This document shows positions 8,341 to 17,379 of a stretch of 64,000 nt of DNA, in pieces. This DNA comes from Pontibacter ramchanderi. Its GTDB lineage: Bacteria > Bacteroidota > Bacteroidia > Cytophagales > Hymenobacteraceae. The stretch's first letter is position 1; each line of letters begins with the position of its first letter. Location: NCBI RefSeq assembly GCF_002846395.1, contig NZ_PJMU01000002.1, positions 558,001 through 622,000 on the forward strand, in the 5' to 3' direction. The translations under genes and the position numbers were made by a program. The notes under the pieces were generated by a model. That model was given only the letters and a program-made list of their open reading frames with translations. It was not told where the DNA came from and ran no database searches.

Positions 8341-8380
8341 CGCAATGCCCGGTTCTCTCGCTTGAGAGCCGGGCATTGCG
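8341..8380. terminator. Strong bidirectional terminator
   Basis: CGCAATGCCCGG (8341-8352) pairs perfectly with CCGGGCATTGCG (8369-8380), with more pairing inside the loop. It lies between the converging btuG-like and lipoprotein genes. The U-tracts are weak. Confidence 0.75.
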
Positions 8381-8399
8381 CTTCTATACCTGTGCCGTT

Positions 8400-8684
8400 T
8401 TACTGATTCGGGTTTGGTTTCAGGTTCTCGTCGTAGCGCTTGTCGCGCTTTCCTTCCTGGTTAAAGGCGCTGTCGCCGATGGCAGTGCCCTCACGGCCTT
8501 CATAAATGTCCTCATAGTTTTCAGTGGTATCATTGTCCATGCTGCTGCGGTCCGTCTCTTCGGTTCGCTCGTAATCGCTGCGCTCAGTGTTCGTCTCGCC
8601 GGGGTCGGTGCCTGTGTTGCAGGCGGCCATGCCTATACCCAGCAATACGCCCAACACAGCAGCCGTTGTCTTTATCGATTTCAT
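8400..8684 (-). CDS. Small acidic lipoprotein, unknown function
   Basis: 94 residues. Lipoprotein signal peptide with lipobox MAAC (Cys22), then a strongly acidic, hydrophilic tail rich in Glu, Asp, Thr and Arg (ERTEETDRSSMDNDTTENYED) with no recognisable domain. Probably a disordered envelope lipoprotein. The upstream gap holds a CAGGTATAG copy at 8725-8733. No family recognised. Confidence 0.65.
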   Translation of the reverse strand: MKSIKTTAAVLGVLLGIGMAACNTGTDPGETNTERSDYERTEETDRSSMDNDTTENYEDIYEGREGTAIGDSAFNQEGKRDKRYDENLKPNPNQ

Positions 8685-8827
8685 AGTTCTCTCTTTTTAG
8701 ATTCTCAAAGCGCCATAGCCTTTGCAGGTATAGCTCTCTCATGTACGACCGCCCTACAATTAGAGTTAAGAAAAGCCACACACGCCGCCTTTTGCCGTAC
8801 TACATAGCATACTAAAAACAGAGAGCC

Positions 8828-9004
8828 ATGATGAACGGAAAAAATAAGTCAGACCAGGAAAAGAGCACAAAAGAGATGTCGTCGGATCAGCAGAAACTGG
8901 CAACGGACAAGCAGACGCCCCCTCCGCAGAGCCAGGGAGAGAACAATCCGGGCCACACCAAAGACGATAGTTCGGACGCGGAGGCACAAAAAGGCCACGC
9001 CTGA
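8828..9004 (+). CDS. Small hydrophilic protein, unknown function
   Basis: 58 residues (MMNGKNKSDQEKSTKEMSSD...), rich in Lys, Gln, Ser, Asp and Pro and without hydrophobic segments. It resembles the 56-residue protein encoded at 3025 in size and composition, including a late PGH/NPT-like turn and a charged tail. Start and stop are clean and the codon pattern looks coding. It may belong to the same class of disordered, possibly stress-related proteins. No family recognised. Confidence 0.5.
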   Translation: MMNGKNKSDQEKSTKEMSSDQQKLATDKQTPPPQSQGENNPGHTKDDSSDAEAQKGHA

Positions 9005-9028
9005 TGATGCGCGAACCAGGCTATACCT

Positions 9029-9036
9029 TAACTTTG
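9029..9036 (+). promoter_or_regulatory. -7 promoter element TAacTTTG
   Basis: Lies 20 bases before the ATG of the DUF2798 gene. A CTATACCTG copy (9040-9048) lies between the element and the ATG. Confidence 0.5.
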
Positions 9037-9055
9037 CGGCTATACCTGGTCTACC

Positions 9056-9289
9056 ATGAAAAAGAACTTTTTGAACCCAGCGCTTAAACGCAAACTGCTG
9101 GTTATCGCGCTGCTGTGCCTGCTCATAGCCTCGGCCCTGCAGCTCTATACCTTCGGGTTTGCCGATAACTTCTTCATGAACTGGCTGCGCCTGTTTGTGG
9201 TGCTGTTTGTGCTGGTGGCAGGCACTGTACTGGCCATTGTGCCCGGCGTGCATTACCTGGTTAACAAAACCTCGCAGCTGCTCCGATAG
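9056..9289 (+). CDS. DUF2798 two-helix membrane protein
   Basis: 77 residues with two predicted membrane helices (about 14-34, LLVIALLCLLIASALQLYTFG, and about 42-68, MNWLRLFVVLFVLVAGTVLAI). The second helix starts with the FFMNWLRLF motif typical of DUF2798, followed by IVPGVHYLV. The inner membrane is the likely site; function unknown. It has its own promoter and terminator, so it is probably a single-gene transcript. Confidence 0.75.
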   Translation: MKKNFLNPALKRKLLVIALLCLLIASALQLYTFGFADNFFMNWLRLFVVLFVLVAGTVLAIVPGVHYLVNKTSQLLR

Positions 9290-9312
9290 CAACTGTCATA
9301 CCTGTCTAAACG

Positions 9313-9342
9313 AAAAGCCCGCGATAGCATCGCGGGCCTTTT
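9313..9342 (+). terminator. Rho-independent terminator
   Basis: GCCCGCGAT (9317-9325) pairs with ATCGCGGGC (9329-9337), loop AGC, flanked by AAAA and CTTTTG. Confidence 0.88.
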
Positions 9343-9707
9343 GATTTAGGGAACAATTGAAACACTTACACCATCACAAGCCATTGCTTCAGGTTCTCAA
9401 ATCATGATTTGTTTTCATTCATTCAGACCTTAGCTGTTACGCCTAGAAGCATTCAACTATAGATGATAATAATGCAAATATATACATATTAAAATTGATT
9501 TATGTAATTAAATACTGCTTTAATGCATAAATTATTCAATGTTATACCTACCATTCTCTAAGCCTCTCATTTACAATCCATCCGGACTGAACCCTGCTCA
9601 CCATGTAAGTGTTAAGCAAGCAGCACTTGTTTTAGAAACCGCTACAGAATCAGTAGTTTTGCAGTTCGCGCCCTTTGGGCGTTCTTTATTTTTAGATTCC
9701 CGAGACT
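9343..9707. other. AT-rich gap before the radical SAM gene
   Basis: About 360 bases without a convincing gene. It holds a perfect 14-bp palindrome CAAATCATGATTTG (9398-9411), an AT-rich stretch around 9460-9540, and a -7-like TAgtTTTG at 9654-9661 that may serve the radical SAM gene. Confidence 0.5.
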
Positions 9708-11912
9708 TTGAAGAAGCCCACCATACTGCTCATTACACCGCCGCTCACGCAGCTTAACACGCCCTACCCAGCCACTGCCTATATCAAGGGTTTTCTGAAA
9801 GGCCAAGGCTATACCGTGACACAGGCTGACTTTGGCATCGAACTTGTGCTGCGCATGTTTTCCCGCGCAGGCCTGGGCAGAATATTCGACGCCGTGGAAG
9901 CAGGCGACTTTGAACTCTCGGACAATAGCCTGCGCATGCTGCGCCTGAAGCGCGAGTACCTGAACACCATTGAGCCGGTAATCCGTTTCCTGCAGAACAA
10001 AGACAATACCCTGGCTCAGCAAATCAGCTACAGCCGCTACCTGCCCGAGGCCTCGCGCTTCGACCAGGTAGAGGACATCGATTGGGCTTTCGGTAGCATG
10101 GGCATCACCGACCGCGCCCGCTACCTGGCCACGCTATACCTCGAGGACCTTGGCGACCTGATCAAAGAGACCATTTGCCCCTACTTTGCCTTTAGCCGCT
10201 ACGCCGAGAAACTAGCCCTGTCGGCCACTTCGTTCGACCCGCTGGAAGAGTCGCTGAAGACGGAGCCAAACCTGGTTGACCAAATGCTGCTGGAGTTGCT
10301 GGAAGAACACCTGCAGGAGGTGCAACCGGATGTAGTGGGCTTCTCTATCCCTTTCCCGGGTAACCTGTACGGCGGCCTGCGACTGGCGCAGTATATCAAA
10401 GCAAATTATCCGCACATTCACACGATGATGGGTGGCGGCTATCCCAATACAGAGTTGCGTAGTCTGCGCGAACCACGCCTATTCCAGTACATCGACTTTG
10501 TAACGCTTGATGATGGCGAGGGCCCTTGGCTGAAACTGCTGGAGTACCTGCAAGGAGAACGCCAAGTGGATTTCCTGCAGCGTACCTTCATGCTGCTTGA
10601 TGGCAAGGTGGAGTACATTAACGGCTGCCTCGACAAGGACATTCCGCATATAGAAGTGGGTACACCGGACTACAGCGACCTGCCGCTGCAGGATTACCTG
10701 TCGGTGATTGACGTCATCAACCCGATGCACCGCCTCTGGAGCGATGGCCGCTGGAACAAGCTCACCGTAGCGCACGGCTGCTACTGGAAGCGCTGCTCTT
10801 TCTGCGACATCACCCTCGACTATATTTCCCGCTACGAAACGGCTCCGGCCACTTTGCTAGTGGACCGCATTGAGCAAATTATTGCCCAGACGGGCCAGAC
10901 CGGCTTTCATTTTGTAGACGAGGCCGCACCGCCCGCTGCTCTGCGCGACCTGGCCATTGAGCTACTGCGCCGCGGTGTGAAAATAACCTGGTGGGGCAAT
11001 ATCCGCTTCGAGAAGACCTTTACACCAGATCTGTGTCGTCTGCTGGCTGCTTCGGGCTGTATCGCCGTTTCGGGTGGTTTGGAAGTGGCCTCCGACCGAC
11101 TGCTGGATCTGATGAAAAAGGGCGTAAGCATTGCACAGGTAGCCCGCGTGACCGACGGCTTTACCCAAGCCGGCATCATGGTGCACGCCTATCTCATGTA
11201 TGGCTTCCCAACGCAAACGGCTCAGGAAACAATCGACTCGCTGGAGGTGGTGCGGCAGTTGTTTTTGAACGGCGTGATACAGTCCGGCTACTGGCACCGC
11301 TTCAGCATGACGGCGCACAGCCCCGTGGGCAAGCACCCTGAAAAATTCGGCGTCGTGAAAGTGGGTCCACCGGCGGGCGACTTTGCCAACAACGACCTCT
11401 GGCACGACGACCCGCAAGGCACCGATCACGAAATGTTCGGCCCGGGTTTGGCCAAAGCCCTTTACAACTATATGCACGGCGTAGCCCTGGAAGAGCCGCT
11501 TTCGTTTTGGTTCGATTTCAAAGTACCACGCGTAACGTTGGATCGCAACCTGATTGCCAAAGCCATACAGGAACCCACCAAACCCGATAGTGAGCGCAAG
11601 CTGGCCCGTGTGCTCTGGCTGGGCAATGTGCCTGCCATCGACTTTATGATGTATGCGAAGAAGGGCCAGACCGTGGAACGCTGTGTGCTCACCTTCTACG
11701 AAAAGGCCGAGGATTTCGAGATTAAGACAACCGCCAACATCGGCCAGTGGCTGCTCGAGCAACTCACTTTGCTAGCCTCGGAAGATGCGCCAACCCTGAC
11801 GCTGAAGCAACTGGAAGAAACCTACCCATTAGACGCGCACCTGAGTTTCCAGGAGTTTCTGGCCTCACCGGTTTGGTTTGAATTACGTGAGAAAGGGCTG
11901 CTGTTGCTGTAG
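9708..11912 (+). CDS. B12-binding-domain radical SAM protein
   Basis: 734 residues from TTG 9708. This start keeps the N-terminal segment KKPTILLITPPLTQLNTPYP that opens cobalamin-binding domains; the first ATG in frame comes far too late. The B12-binding-like domain covers about 1-250 (PDVVGFSIPFPGNLYGGL, MMGGGYPNTELR). The radical SAM core follows, with its cluster motif in GCYWKRCSFCDI. The Cys spacing there is CX4CX2C, one residue longer than the common CX3CX2C. Later core segments are FVDEAAPPAAL and YLMYGFPTQTAQETIDSL. The substrate is unknown; methylation or ring rearrangement are typical for the class. It is a single gene with a strong terminator. Confidence 0.85.
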   Translation: MKKPTILLITPPLTQLNTPYPATAYIKGFLKGQGYTVTQADFGIELVLRMFSRAGLGRIFDAVEAGDFELSDNSLRMLRLKREYLNTIEPVIRFLQNKDNTLAQQISYSRYLPEASRFDQVEDIDWAFGSMGITDRARYLATLYLEDLGDLIKETICPYFAFSRYAEKLALSATSFDPLEESLKTEPNLVDQMLLELLEEHLQEVQPDVVGFSIPFPGNLYGGLRLAQYIKANYPHIHTMMGGGYPNTELRSLREPRLFQYIDFVTLDDGEGPWLKLLEYLQGERQVDFLQRTFMLLDGKVEYINGCLDKDIPHIEVGTPDYSDLPLQDYLSVIDVINPMHRLWSDGRWNKLTVAHGCYWKRCSFCDITLDYISRYETAPATLLVDRIEQIIAQTGQTGFHFVDEAAPPAALRDLAIELLRRGVKITWWGNIRFEKTFTPDLCRLLAASGCIAVSGGLEVASDRLLDLMKKGVSIAQVARVTDGFTQAGIMVHAYLMYGFPTQTAQETIDSLEVVRQLFLNGVIQSGYWHRFSMTAHSPVGKHPEKFGVVKVGPPAGDFANNDLWHDDPQGTDHEMFGPGLAKALYNYMHGVALEEPLSFWFDFKVPRVTLDRNLIAKAIQEPTKPDSERKLARVLWLGNVPAIDFMMYAKKGQTVERCVLTFYEKAEDFEIKTTANIGQWLLEQLTLLASEDAPTLTLKQLEETYPLDAHLSFQEFLASPVWFELREKGLLLL

Positions 11913-11964
11913 GGCAATCTTATTGGACAAAGGTTTTTTTGACAAAGTACAAAAGACTTTGAAG

Positions 11965-12002
11965 CAGGAAAGGCGCTGATGAAGCGCCTTTCCTGTTTTT
12001 TA
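11965..12002 (+). terminator. Rho-independent terminator of the radical SAM gene
   Basis: A 12-bp perfect stem (CAGGAAAGGCGC 11965-11976 with its complement 11984-11995, 7-base loop) followed by a T-run. Confidence 0.93.
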
Positions 12003-12114
12003 TACCTGACCAACTTAGCAAATTAGCTGTTAATAGACCAGGGCGTAACTGCCAAGTACTGGTGTGCTTCTAGTCAGGTGGCTTGCAAACTTGCAGGTAT
12101 CGAACAGCCTCCCT

Positions 12115-13788
12115 CTACTTTCTCATATACCCATCCCGCACAGCCTTAAATTCCGAACCGACCTTCCACTGTGGCCACTCCGAAGAGCCAGCCAAACGAC
12201 GGCCTACTTGGTAAAGCAGCTTGAGGTCTTCCACAACACCGTCCATTTTGTAGTCGGCATGTACCTGATCAGCAGCCTTGTGATAGTAGCTGGCGTAATA
12301 CTCGTCGAGTTTCTGCTTTCCCAGCACTTTACCGCCCTCTACCAGGTCAACACCTGGGCCGATGAACAGGGCCGGTATACCTATTTTAGCAAAGTTGAAG
12401 TGGTCGGAACGATAGTAGAGCCCCGCCTCAGGGTTCTCCTCTGGTGCAATATAACGGCCAGCAGCTTCGGCCTCCGCTGTGATGTAGTCCTCCAGCTCCG
12501 ACTGACCCATACCATACAACACCACGTCTTTGGTCGTGCCATATGGGTTCATCATGTCCATGTTGATGTTCGCCACCGTCTTCTCTTTCGCGAATACCGG
12601 GTTCTCAGCATAGTAAGCCGAGCCCCATAGGCCCTGCTCCTCTGCCGTTACGGCCAGGAACACCACGGTTCGCTCCGGCTGCACCGACTGGGCTTTAAAA
12701 GCCTTGGCTATTGCCAGCAAGCCCGCTACACCACTGGCATTGTCCACGGCACCGTTGTAAATGCTGTCGCCTGCCGCATCGGCCTTGCCTATACCCAAGT
12801 GGTCCCAGTGGCCGGTGTAGATAATTGTTTCATCAGGACGTGTACTGCCCGTAATTTTGGCAATGAAGTTCGAAGTTTTGTCATAGCGTGTCTTCACCTG
12901 CATGGAGGTGCTGGCCTGCAAGTTGAGCGGAAAAGGCTTGTTACCTGGCTTCGCTGCCTTGTTCAGAACAGCCTTATAGTCCATACCTGCGGCGGCAAAC
13001 AGCTTTTCGGCTATTTGGGTCGTAATCCAGCCTTCCATGGCGCACTTGTAGGTCTCGCGGCCACGGTTGTCGAGGTACATCTTGGAGGTATTCCAGTTGT
13101 TCTGCACTACCTGGAAGCCATACCCCGCGGGCTCGGTATCGTGCACGATCAGGGCTCCTTTGGCTCCCTGTCGGGCAGCTTCCTCGAATTTGTAGGTCCA
13201 GCGGCCATAATAGGTCATGGCTTTGCCTTTGAACACAGCAGGGTCCTGGGTATAGAAGCCAGGGTCGTTCACCAGCATCACCACAATTTTGTCTTTCACA
13301 TCCACCCCAGCGTAATCGTTCCAGTTATACTCAGGCGCCACAATGCCGAATCCCACAAACACCATATCGGTCGGGTCTATCGTCACTGCCGCGTCCGTGC
13401 GTTTGGTCCAGATCACATAGTCGTTGCGGCCTTCCAGTTTCAGTTCCTGCTGCTTGCCCTTGATCGTCATACTTGGGCTAGCGGTGGTGTTCACCTCTAC
13501 CATCGGCACCTCCTGAAAGTAGCTGCCGTTGTTGCCAGGCTCCACGCCTAGTGCCTTGAATTCCTGCTCCAGGTAGTCGAGCGTTTTCTGCTCGCCTGCG
13601 GTGAACGGCTTACGGCCCTCCATTTCATCCGCAGCCAAGGCCGTCAGGTACTTGCTGTAGCTGTCAGTGGATAGGGCTGAAACCGTTTCGGCACCAGCCT
13701 CTGCTGTGCCCGTGTCAGGTGATTGACAGGCGGTGAACACGCCGGCCACCAGGGCAGGAAATAAAAATGGTCTGATTCTTTTGATCAT
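12115..13788 (-). CDS. M28-family zinc aminopeptidase, lipoprotein
   Basis: 557 residues with a lipoprotein signal peptide (lipobox FTAC, Cys20). The middle part (about 130-250) looks like a PA domain inserted before the peptidase (YAGVDVKDKIVVMLVND, AARQGAKGALIVHD). The M28 metal and catalytic motifs are complete: YTGHWDHLGIG, GAVDNASGVAGLLAIA, TAEEQGLWGS, INMDMMN and RSDHFNFAKIGIPAL. It should release N-terminal residues from peptides in the periplasm or at the surface. It stands alone, convergent with the radical SAM gene. Confidence 0.9.
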   Translation of the reverse strand: MIKRIRPFLFPALVAGVFTACQSPDTGTAEAGAETVSALSTDSYSKYLTALAADEMEGRKPFTAGEQKTLDYLEQEFKALGVEPGNNGSYFQEVPMVEVNTTASPSMTIKGKQQELKLEGRNDYVIWTKRTDAAVTIDPTDMVFVGFGIVAPEYNWNDYAGVDVKDKIVVMLVNDPGFYTQDPAVFKGKAMTYYGRWTYKFEEAARQGAKGALIVHDTEPAGYGFQVVQNNWNTSKMYLDNRGRETYKCAMEGWITTQIAEKLFAAAGMDYKAVLNKAAKPGNKPFPLNLQASTSMQVKTRYDKTSNFIAKITGSTRPDETIIYTGHWDHLGIGKADAAGDSIYNGAVDNASGVAGLLAIAKAFKAQSVQPERTVVFLAVTAEEQGLWGSAYYAENPVFAKEKTVANINMDMMNPYGTTKDVVLYGMGQSELEDYITAEAEAAGRYIAPEENPEAGLYYRSDHFNFAKIGIPALFIGPGVDLVEGGKVLGKQKLDEYYASYYHKAADQVHADYKMDGVVEDLKLLYQVGRRLAGSSEWPQWKVGSEFKAVRDGYMRK

Positions 13789-13871
13789 CGTGCTATCAGG
13801 TTGATTGAATTAGCCGAAGCTAAGGTATAGCATGGCTACAGAAATGTTAAAATACAGAAATCCTGCTAAAG

Positions 13872-13909
13872 AAAAAAAGCACCCACAGCCCAAGGCCATG
13901 CGTGCTTTT
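13872..13909 (-). terminator. Terminator after uvrB
   Basis: AAAAGCAC (13875-13882) pairs with GTGCTTTT (13902-13909); on the minus strand the left arm runs into a T-tract (13872-13878). The tandem ACTTTCTAACTT (13911-13922 and 13927-13938) sits between this hairpin and the uvrB stop codon. Confidence 0.65.
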
Positions 13910-13939
13910 AACTTTCTAACTTCTAAACTTTCTAACTTA

Positions 13940-15967
13940 TCAGTCTCGCTTTGTCTTGAGCAGCTGCCGAAGTTCGGCCAGTTCATCTCTATACTTGGCC
14001 GCCTGCAAAAAGTCGAGGTCTTTGGCGGCGGCCTCCATTTGCTTCTCAGTTTTCTTGATCAGTTTCTCCAACTCGTCGCGCTTCATCATCTGAATCACAG
14101 GTTCTGCCGCTATCGACACCTCCTCCGGACCCGCATAGGCTTTCACCTCTTTCTTCTTTGCATCGGCTACCGATGTCTGTTCAAAGATCTCGTCTTTGGT
14201 CTTGAGCACTGTGCGCGGTGTAATGCCGTGCTCCAGGTTATAGGCAATTTGTGTCTCACGGCGACGGTTGGTCTCGTCGATGGCCCGCTGCATGGAGCCC
14301 GTAATGCGGTCAGCGTACATGATTACCCTGCCGCGCTCGTTACGGGCGGCACGTCCCATGGTTTGGATCAGGGAACGTTGGTCGCGCAGGAAGCCTTCTT
14401 TGTCGGCATCAAGTATGGCCACCAGACTCACTTCTGGCAAGTCAAGGCCCTCACGCAGTAGGTTCACGCCCACGAGCACGTCGATCTCCCCTAGTCGCAG
14501 CTCGCGCAGAATCTCCACGCGGTCCAGCGTCTTCACCTCCGAGTGCAGGTACTTTACCTTGATGTTGAGGCGGTCCATGTATTTGGTTAGTTCCTCGGAC
14601 ATGCGCTTGGTCAGGGTTGTCACGAGTACACGCTCTTTGCGTTTGATGCGCTCGTCCACCTCGTCCAACAGGTCATCCACCTGGTTCGCGCTTGGCCTGA
14701 TCTCAATCTCAGGATCGAGCAGGCCAGTCGGACGGATAATCTGCTCTACGATCACGCCTTCGGATTTTTGAATCTCGTAGTCGCCTGGTGTGGCGCTCAC
14801 AAACACTACCTGGTGCATCAGGCTCTCAAACTCGTTAAAGGTAAGCGGGCGGTTGTCCATGGCGGCAGGCAGTCGGAAGCCATACTCTACGAGCGCCACT
14901 TTGCGGGAGCGGTCGCCGCCCCACATGGCCCGCACTTGGGGCACGGTTACGTGGCTCTCGTCAATCACCATCAGGAAGTCGTCGGGGAAGTAGTCGAGCA
15001 GGCAGAACGGGCGGGCACCTGGCGAGCGGCGATCGAAGTAGCGGGAGTAGTTCTCTATACCTGAGCAGTAGCCCAGTTCGCGGATCATCTCCAGGTCGAA
15101 CTCGGTGCGCTCCTTGATGCGTTTGGCTTCCACGGGGCGGTCCTCTTTCAGGAAGTACTCGTGCTGGGCCACCATGTCGTACTGTATCTCCGAAATGGCC
15201 TGCTGCAGGGTGTCCTTACCCGTTACGAAGAGGTTGGCCGGGTATAGCGTAATCGCTTTCTCATCGGCTATCTTCTTGCCTGAAACAGGATCGATGCGGT
15301 GGATCTGCTCTAGCTCATCACCGAAGAAATACAGGCGGTAGGCAAAGTCAGCGTAGGCCGGGAAAATGTCTACTGTATCGCCCTTCACGCGGAATGTTCC
15401 ACGCGTGAACTCGGCCTCGGTGCGGCTATAGAGGATCTGCACGAAGGTATAGAGCAGGTTGTTGCGGCTGTAGCGCTGGCCCGGCGCCAGGTAAATCACG
15501 TTCTTGCCAAACTCCTCGGGGTTGCCGATACCGTAGATACACGATACCGACGCCACCACAATCACATCGCGGCGCCCGGAGAGCAAAGCTGAAGTCGTGT
15601 GCAGGCGCAGTTTCTCGATCTCTTCATTGATTTGCAGATCCTTCTCGATGAACACATCCGAAGAGGCGATGTAGGCCTCAGGCTGGTAGTAGTCGTAGTA
15701 GGAAATGAAGTACTCGACTGCATTATCGGGGAAAAACTGCTTGAACTCACCGTAGAGTTGCGCGGCCAGGGTCTTGTTGTGGCAGAGCACCAGCGTGGGT
15801 TTGCCGGTGTTCTTTATCACATTGGCCATCGTAAAGGTTTTGCCCGTTCCAGTGGCACCCAACAGCACCTGAGCTGGTTCGCCGTTCTCTATACCTTTGG
15901 TGAGTTGTGCTATGGCCTTTGGCTGATCGCCGGTGGGTTGAAATTCTGATGTTAGCTTAAAATCCAT
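13940..15967 (-). CDS. uvrB: Excinuclease ABC subunit B
   Basis: 675 residues, full length. UvrB is the damage-verifying helicase-like subunit of nucleotide excision repair; it is loaded by UvrA and recruits UvrC. Visible motifs: Walker A GATGTGKTFT near residue 38, the beta-hairpin YYDYYQPEAYIA near 93, DESHV (motif II) near 337, motif VI QTMGRAARNERGRV near 540, and the C-terminal UVR domain LEKLIKKTEKQMEAAAKDLD that contacts UvrC. It is a single gene; uvrA and uvrC are not in the window. Confidence 0.98.
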   Translation of the reverse strand: MDFKLTSEFQPTGDQPKAIAQLTKGIENGEPAQVLLGATGTGKTFTMANVIKNTGKPTLVLCHNKTLAAQLYGEFKQFFPDNAVEYFISYYDYYQPEAYIASSDVFIEKDLQINEEIEKLRLHTTSALLSGRRDVIVVASVSCIYGIGNPEEFGKNVIYLAPGQRYSRNNLLYTFVQILYSRTEAEFTRGTFRVKGDTVDIFPAYADFAYRLYFFGDELEQIHRIDPVSGKKIADEKAITLYPANLFVTGKDTLQQAISEIQYDMVAQHEYFLKEDRPVEAKRIKERTEFDLEMIRELGYCSGIENYSRYFDRRSPGARPFCLLDYFPDDFLMVIDESHVTVPQVRAMWGGDRSRKVALVEYGFRLPAAMDNRPLTFNEFESLMHQVVFVSATPGDYEIQKSEGVIVEQIIRPTGLLDPEIEIRPSANQVDDLLDEVDERIKRKERVLVTTLTKRMSEELTKYMDRLNIKVKYLHSEVKTLDRVEILRELRLGEIDVLVGVNLLREGLDLPEVSLVAILDADKEGFLRDQRSLIQTMGRAARNERGRVIMYADRITGSMQRAIDETNRRRETQIAYNLEHGITPRTVLKTKDEIFEQTSVADAKKKEVKAYAGPEEVSIAAEPVIQMMKRDELEKLIKKTEKQMEAAAKDLDFLQAAKYRDELAELRQLLKTKRD

Positions 15968-16071
15968 TTGTAGGTTTTAGGACTTGTAAAGATATACTAT
16001 AACATGAATTCTGCGCTGTAAGTTTAGCTTTTGCAAATATTATCGTGGTGCGGGCCAACTGTCTGTAAAAC

Positions 16072-16100
16072 AAAAAACCTGCTCTGAGAGCAGGCTTTTG
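16072..16100 (-). terminator. Terminator after the small Cys-rich lipoprotein gene
   Basis: CCTGCTCT (16078-16085) with AGAGCAGG (16087-16094); the A-run at 16072-16077 is the U-tract on the minus strand. Confidence 0.75.
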
Positions 16101-16153
16101 CATGTTTAACTATTCCTAACAATTAATATAAATTAGGCACTGTAAAAACTGTT

Positions 16154-16522
16154 TCATCCGCCTGAACAAACCTGCTTTACCCGCACCGGTGGGAACATCA
16201 TGTAGATAGCCATGCACCGTGGCCCGTACTCGCTGTTGCGTTCCAGTGCCAGGTAGGCTACTTTTCCGGAGTGCCTCAAGTCTTCGGGCAGATTGTCCGT
16301 CGTAACGAAACCACTCTGCAGCTGGCCGATGTACTGGTTGCTGCGCTGCTCGCCGGAGCCATCCGCATCCACGATCTGGAGCACATACCAGCCCTCTGCA
16401 CAATCAGGCCCTACTACCTCTACCTGCAGGCAGGCTGGCACCGCCACTTCCTGGTCGGCGCAGCTCACAAGCAGCAGCGCCAGCAACAGGTATAGCACAA
16501 CAAGGGACAGGACGCTTTTCAT
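16154..16522 (-). CDS. Small Cys-containing lipoprotein
   Basis: 122 residues from ATG 16522 (MKSVLSLVVLYLLLALLLVS); the longer frame to 16576 only adds residues before a perfect signal peptide. Lipobox LVSC at Cys22, then four more Cys in the mature part (PACLQ, GPDCAEG, GPRCMA, KQVCSGG), which could form two disulfides in the periplasm. No domain recognised. It sits upstream of uvrB on the same strand, with a terminator between them. Confidence 0.65.
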   Translation of the reverse strand: MKSVLSLVVLYLLLALLLVSCADQEVAVPACLQVEVVGPDCAEGWYVLQIVDADGSGEQRSNQYIGQLQSGFVTTDNLPEDLRHSGKVAYLALERNSEYGPRCMAIYMMFPPVRVKQVCSGG

Positions 16523-16640
16523 AGTTTTATGTTGTACTAATGGCCTTAGGTGAACCGGGCTGCCTGACACAGGCATTGCTTGCGGGCAATTTGGGGTAAT
16601 AGTCTTCTTCCGATCTGTCAGTTTACCCTTTCAGCTGCCT

Positions 16641-17099
16641 CTATCTGTATAAATAATAAGTATCTGTAAAGATGGCACTTGGGTTAGAGCCGTAATACAC
16701 GCCCTCCAGCACCAGCATGCGCTGGTCGCGGTGCAGCACATTAAACCGGGCAGACCAGCCAAAGTTGCTCAGCACGAAGGCGCCGGGCTGCGAGTAGTCG
16801 GCTTTAAAACTATCGCGGTAAACACTTTTGGCGTTTTGCTGGCTTGCCCGCTGCAGGTAAGCGCTGTCTGCCTTAAACTCAAAGTAATCGTCTGCAGTGC
16901 CTGTGTATATTACAGAGGTGCAGTCGCCGCTGCGGCATAGTTTGTTTTGCACGCGCTCAATGCGCCATTTGCCCTGCACAGAATCCCGCAGCCCACTTTC
17001 GACTACAACTGGTTGCATGTCTTCATCTGATTTTGCGCAGCCTGTCGCCAGTCCCATCAAGACAATGGCCATGGCTGCGAGCCCCAACATCTTTTTCAT
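16641..17099 (-). CDS. Lipoprotein, unknown function
   Basis: 152 residues with lipobox ATGC (Cys21) and an acidic KSDEDM after it. The mature part starts with GKWRIERVQNKLCRSGDC and has alternating beta-type segments (YFEFKADSAYLQ, SAIFTDTYYLYR), a pattern seen in lipocalin-like lipoproteins of Bacteroidota (GxWxl start). Two Cys near residues 56 and 61 may pair. Function unknown. It lies between two other small lipoprotein frames on the same strand. Confidence 0.65.
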   Translation of the reverse strand: MKKMLGLAAMAIVLMGLATGCAKSDEDMQPVVVESGLRDSVQGKWRIERVQNKLCRSGDCTSVIYTGTADDYFEFKADSAYLQRASQQNAKSVYRDSFKADYSQPGAFVLSNFGWSARFNVLHRDQRMLVLEGVYYGSNPSAIFTDTYYLYR

Positions 17100-17117
17100 A
17101 GTAAGGAAAGGCGTTGC

Positions 17118-17309
17118 TTAGAAGGCGCCTAAAAAGGAGTTGTCCTGTACTGCGCAGCCCGTGAGCAGTACGGAGAGCAGTAAAAGCGCCAGCAATACAT
17201 ACCACCCAGACAAATTTTCACGACCGGCAGCCACCAGGGCCACCAATGTCTGCAGAACGGATCTCATGAACAGCATCATTTGCATAGCGCTTCTAACTAA
17301 ATCAACCAA
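17118..17309 (-). CDS. Possible very small lipoprotein
   Basis: Up to 63 residues, of which only the last part is convincing: WYVLLALLLLSVLLTGCAVQDNSFLGAF, a signal-peptide core with lipobox LTGC and a 12-residue mature peptide. The start is uncertain (several Met: 17309, 17282, 17267), and the segment before the hydrophobic core is long for a signal peptide. It resembles entericidin-type short lipoproteins in layout only. It may be a real micro-lipoprotein or a remnant. Confidence 0.35.
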   Translation of the reverse strand: MVDLVRSAMQMMLFMRSVLQTLVALVAAGRENLSGWYVLLALLLLSVLLTGCAVQDNSFLGAF

Positions 17310-17379
17310 TCACTCTATACTACCATGATTCCCGTTTGACCCAAAGGGTTGCAAGGCACTACAAAAAAAAAAACAGGAA

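Noticed and set aside
12064..12630. 188-codon plus-strand frame opposite the M28 peptidase
   Set aside because: Shadow of the peptidase frame; no recognisable fold.
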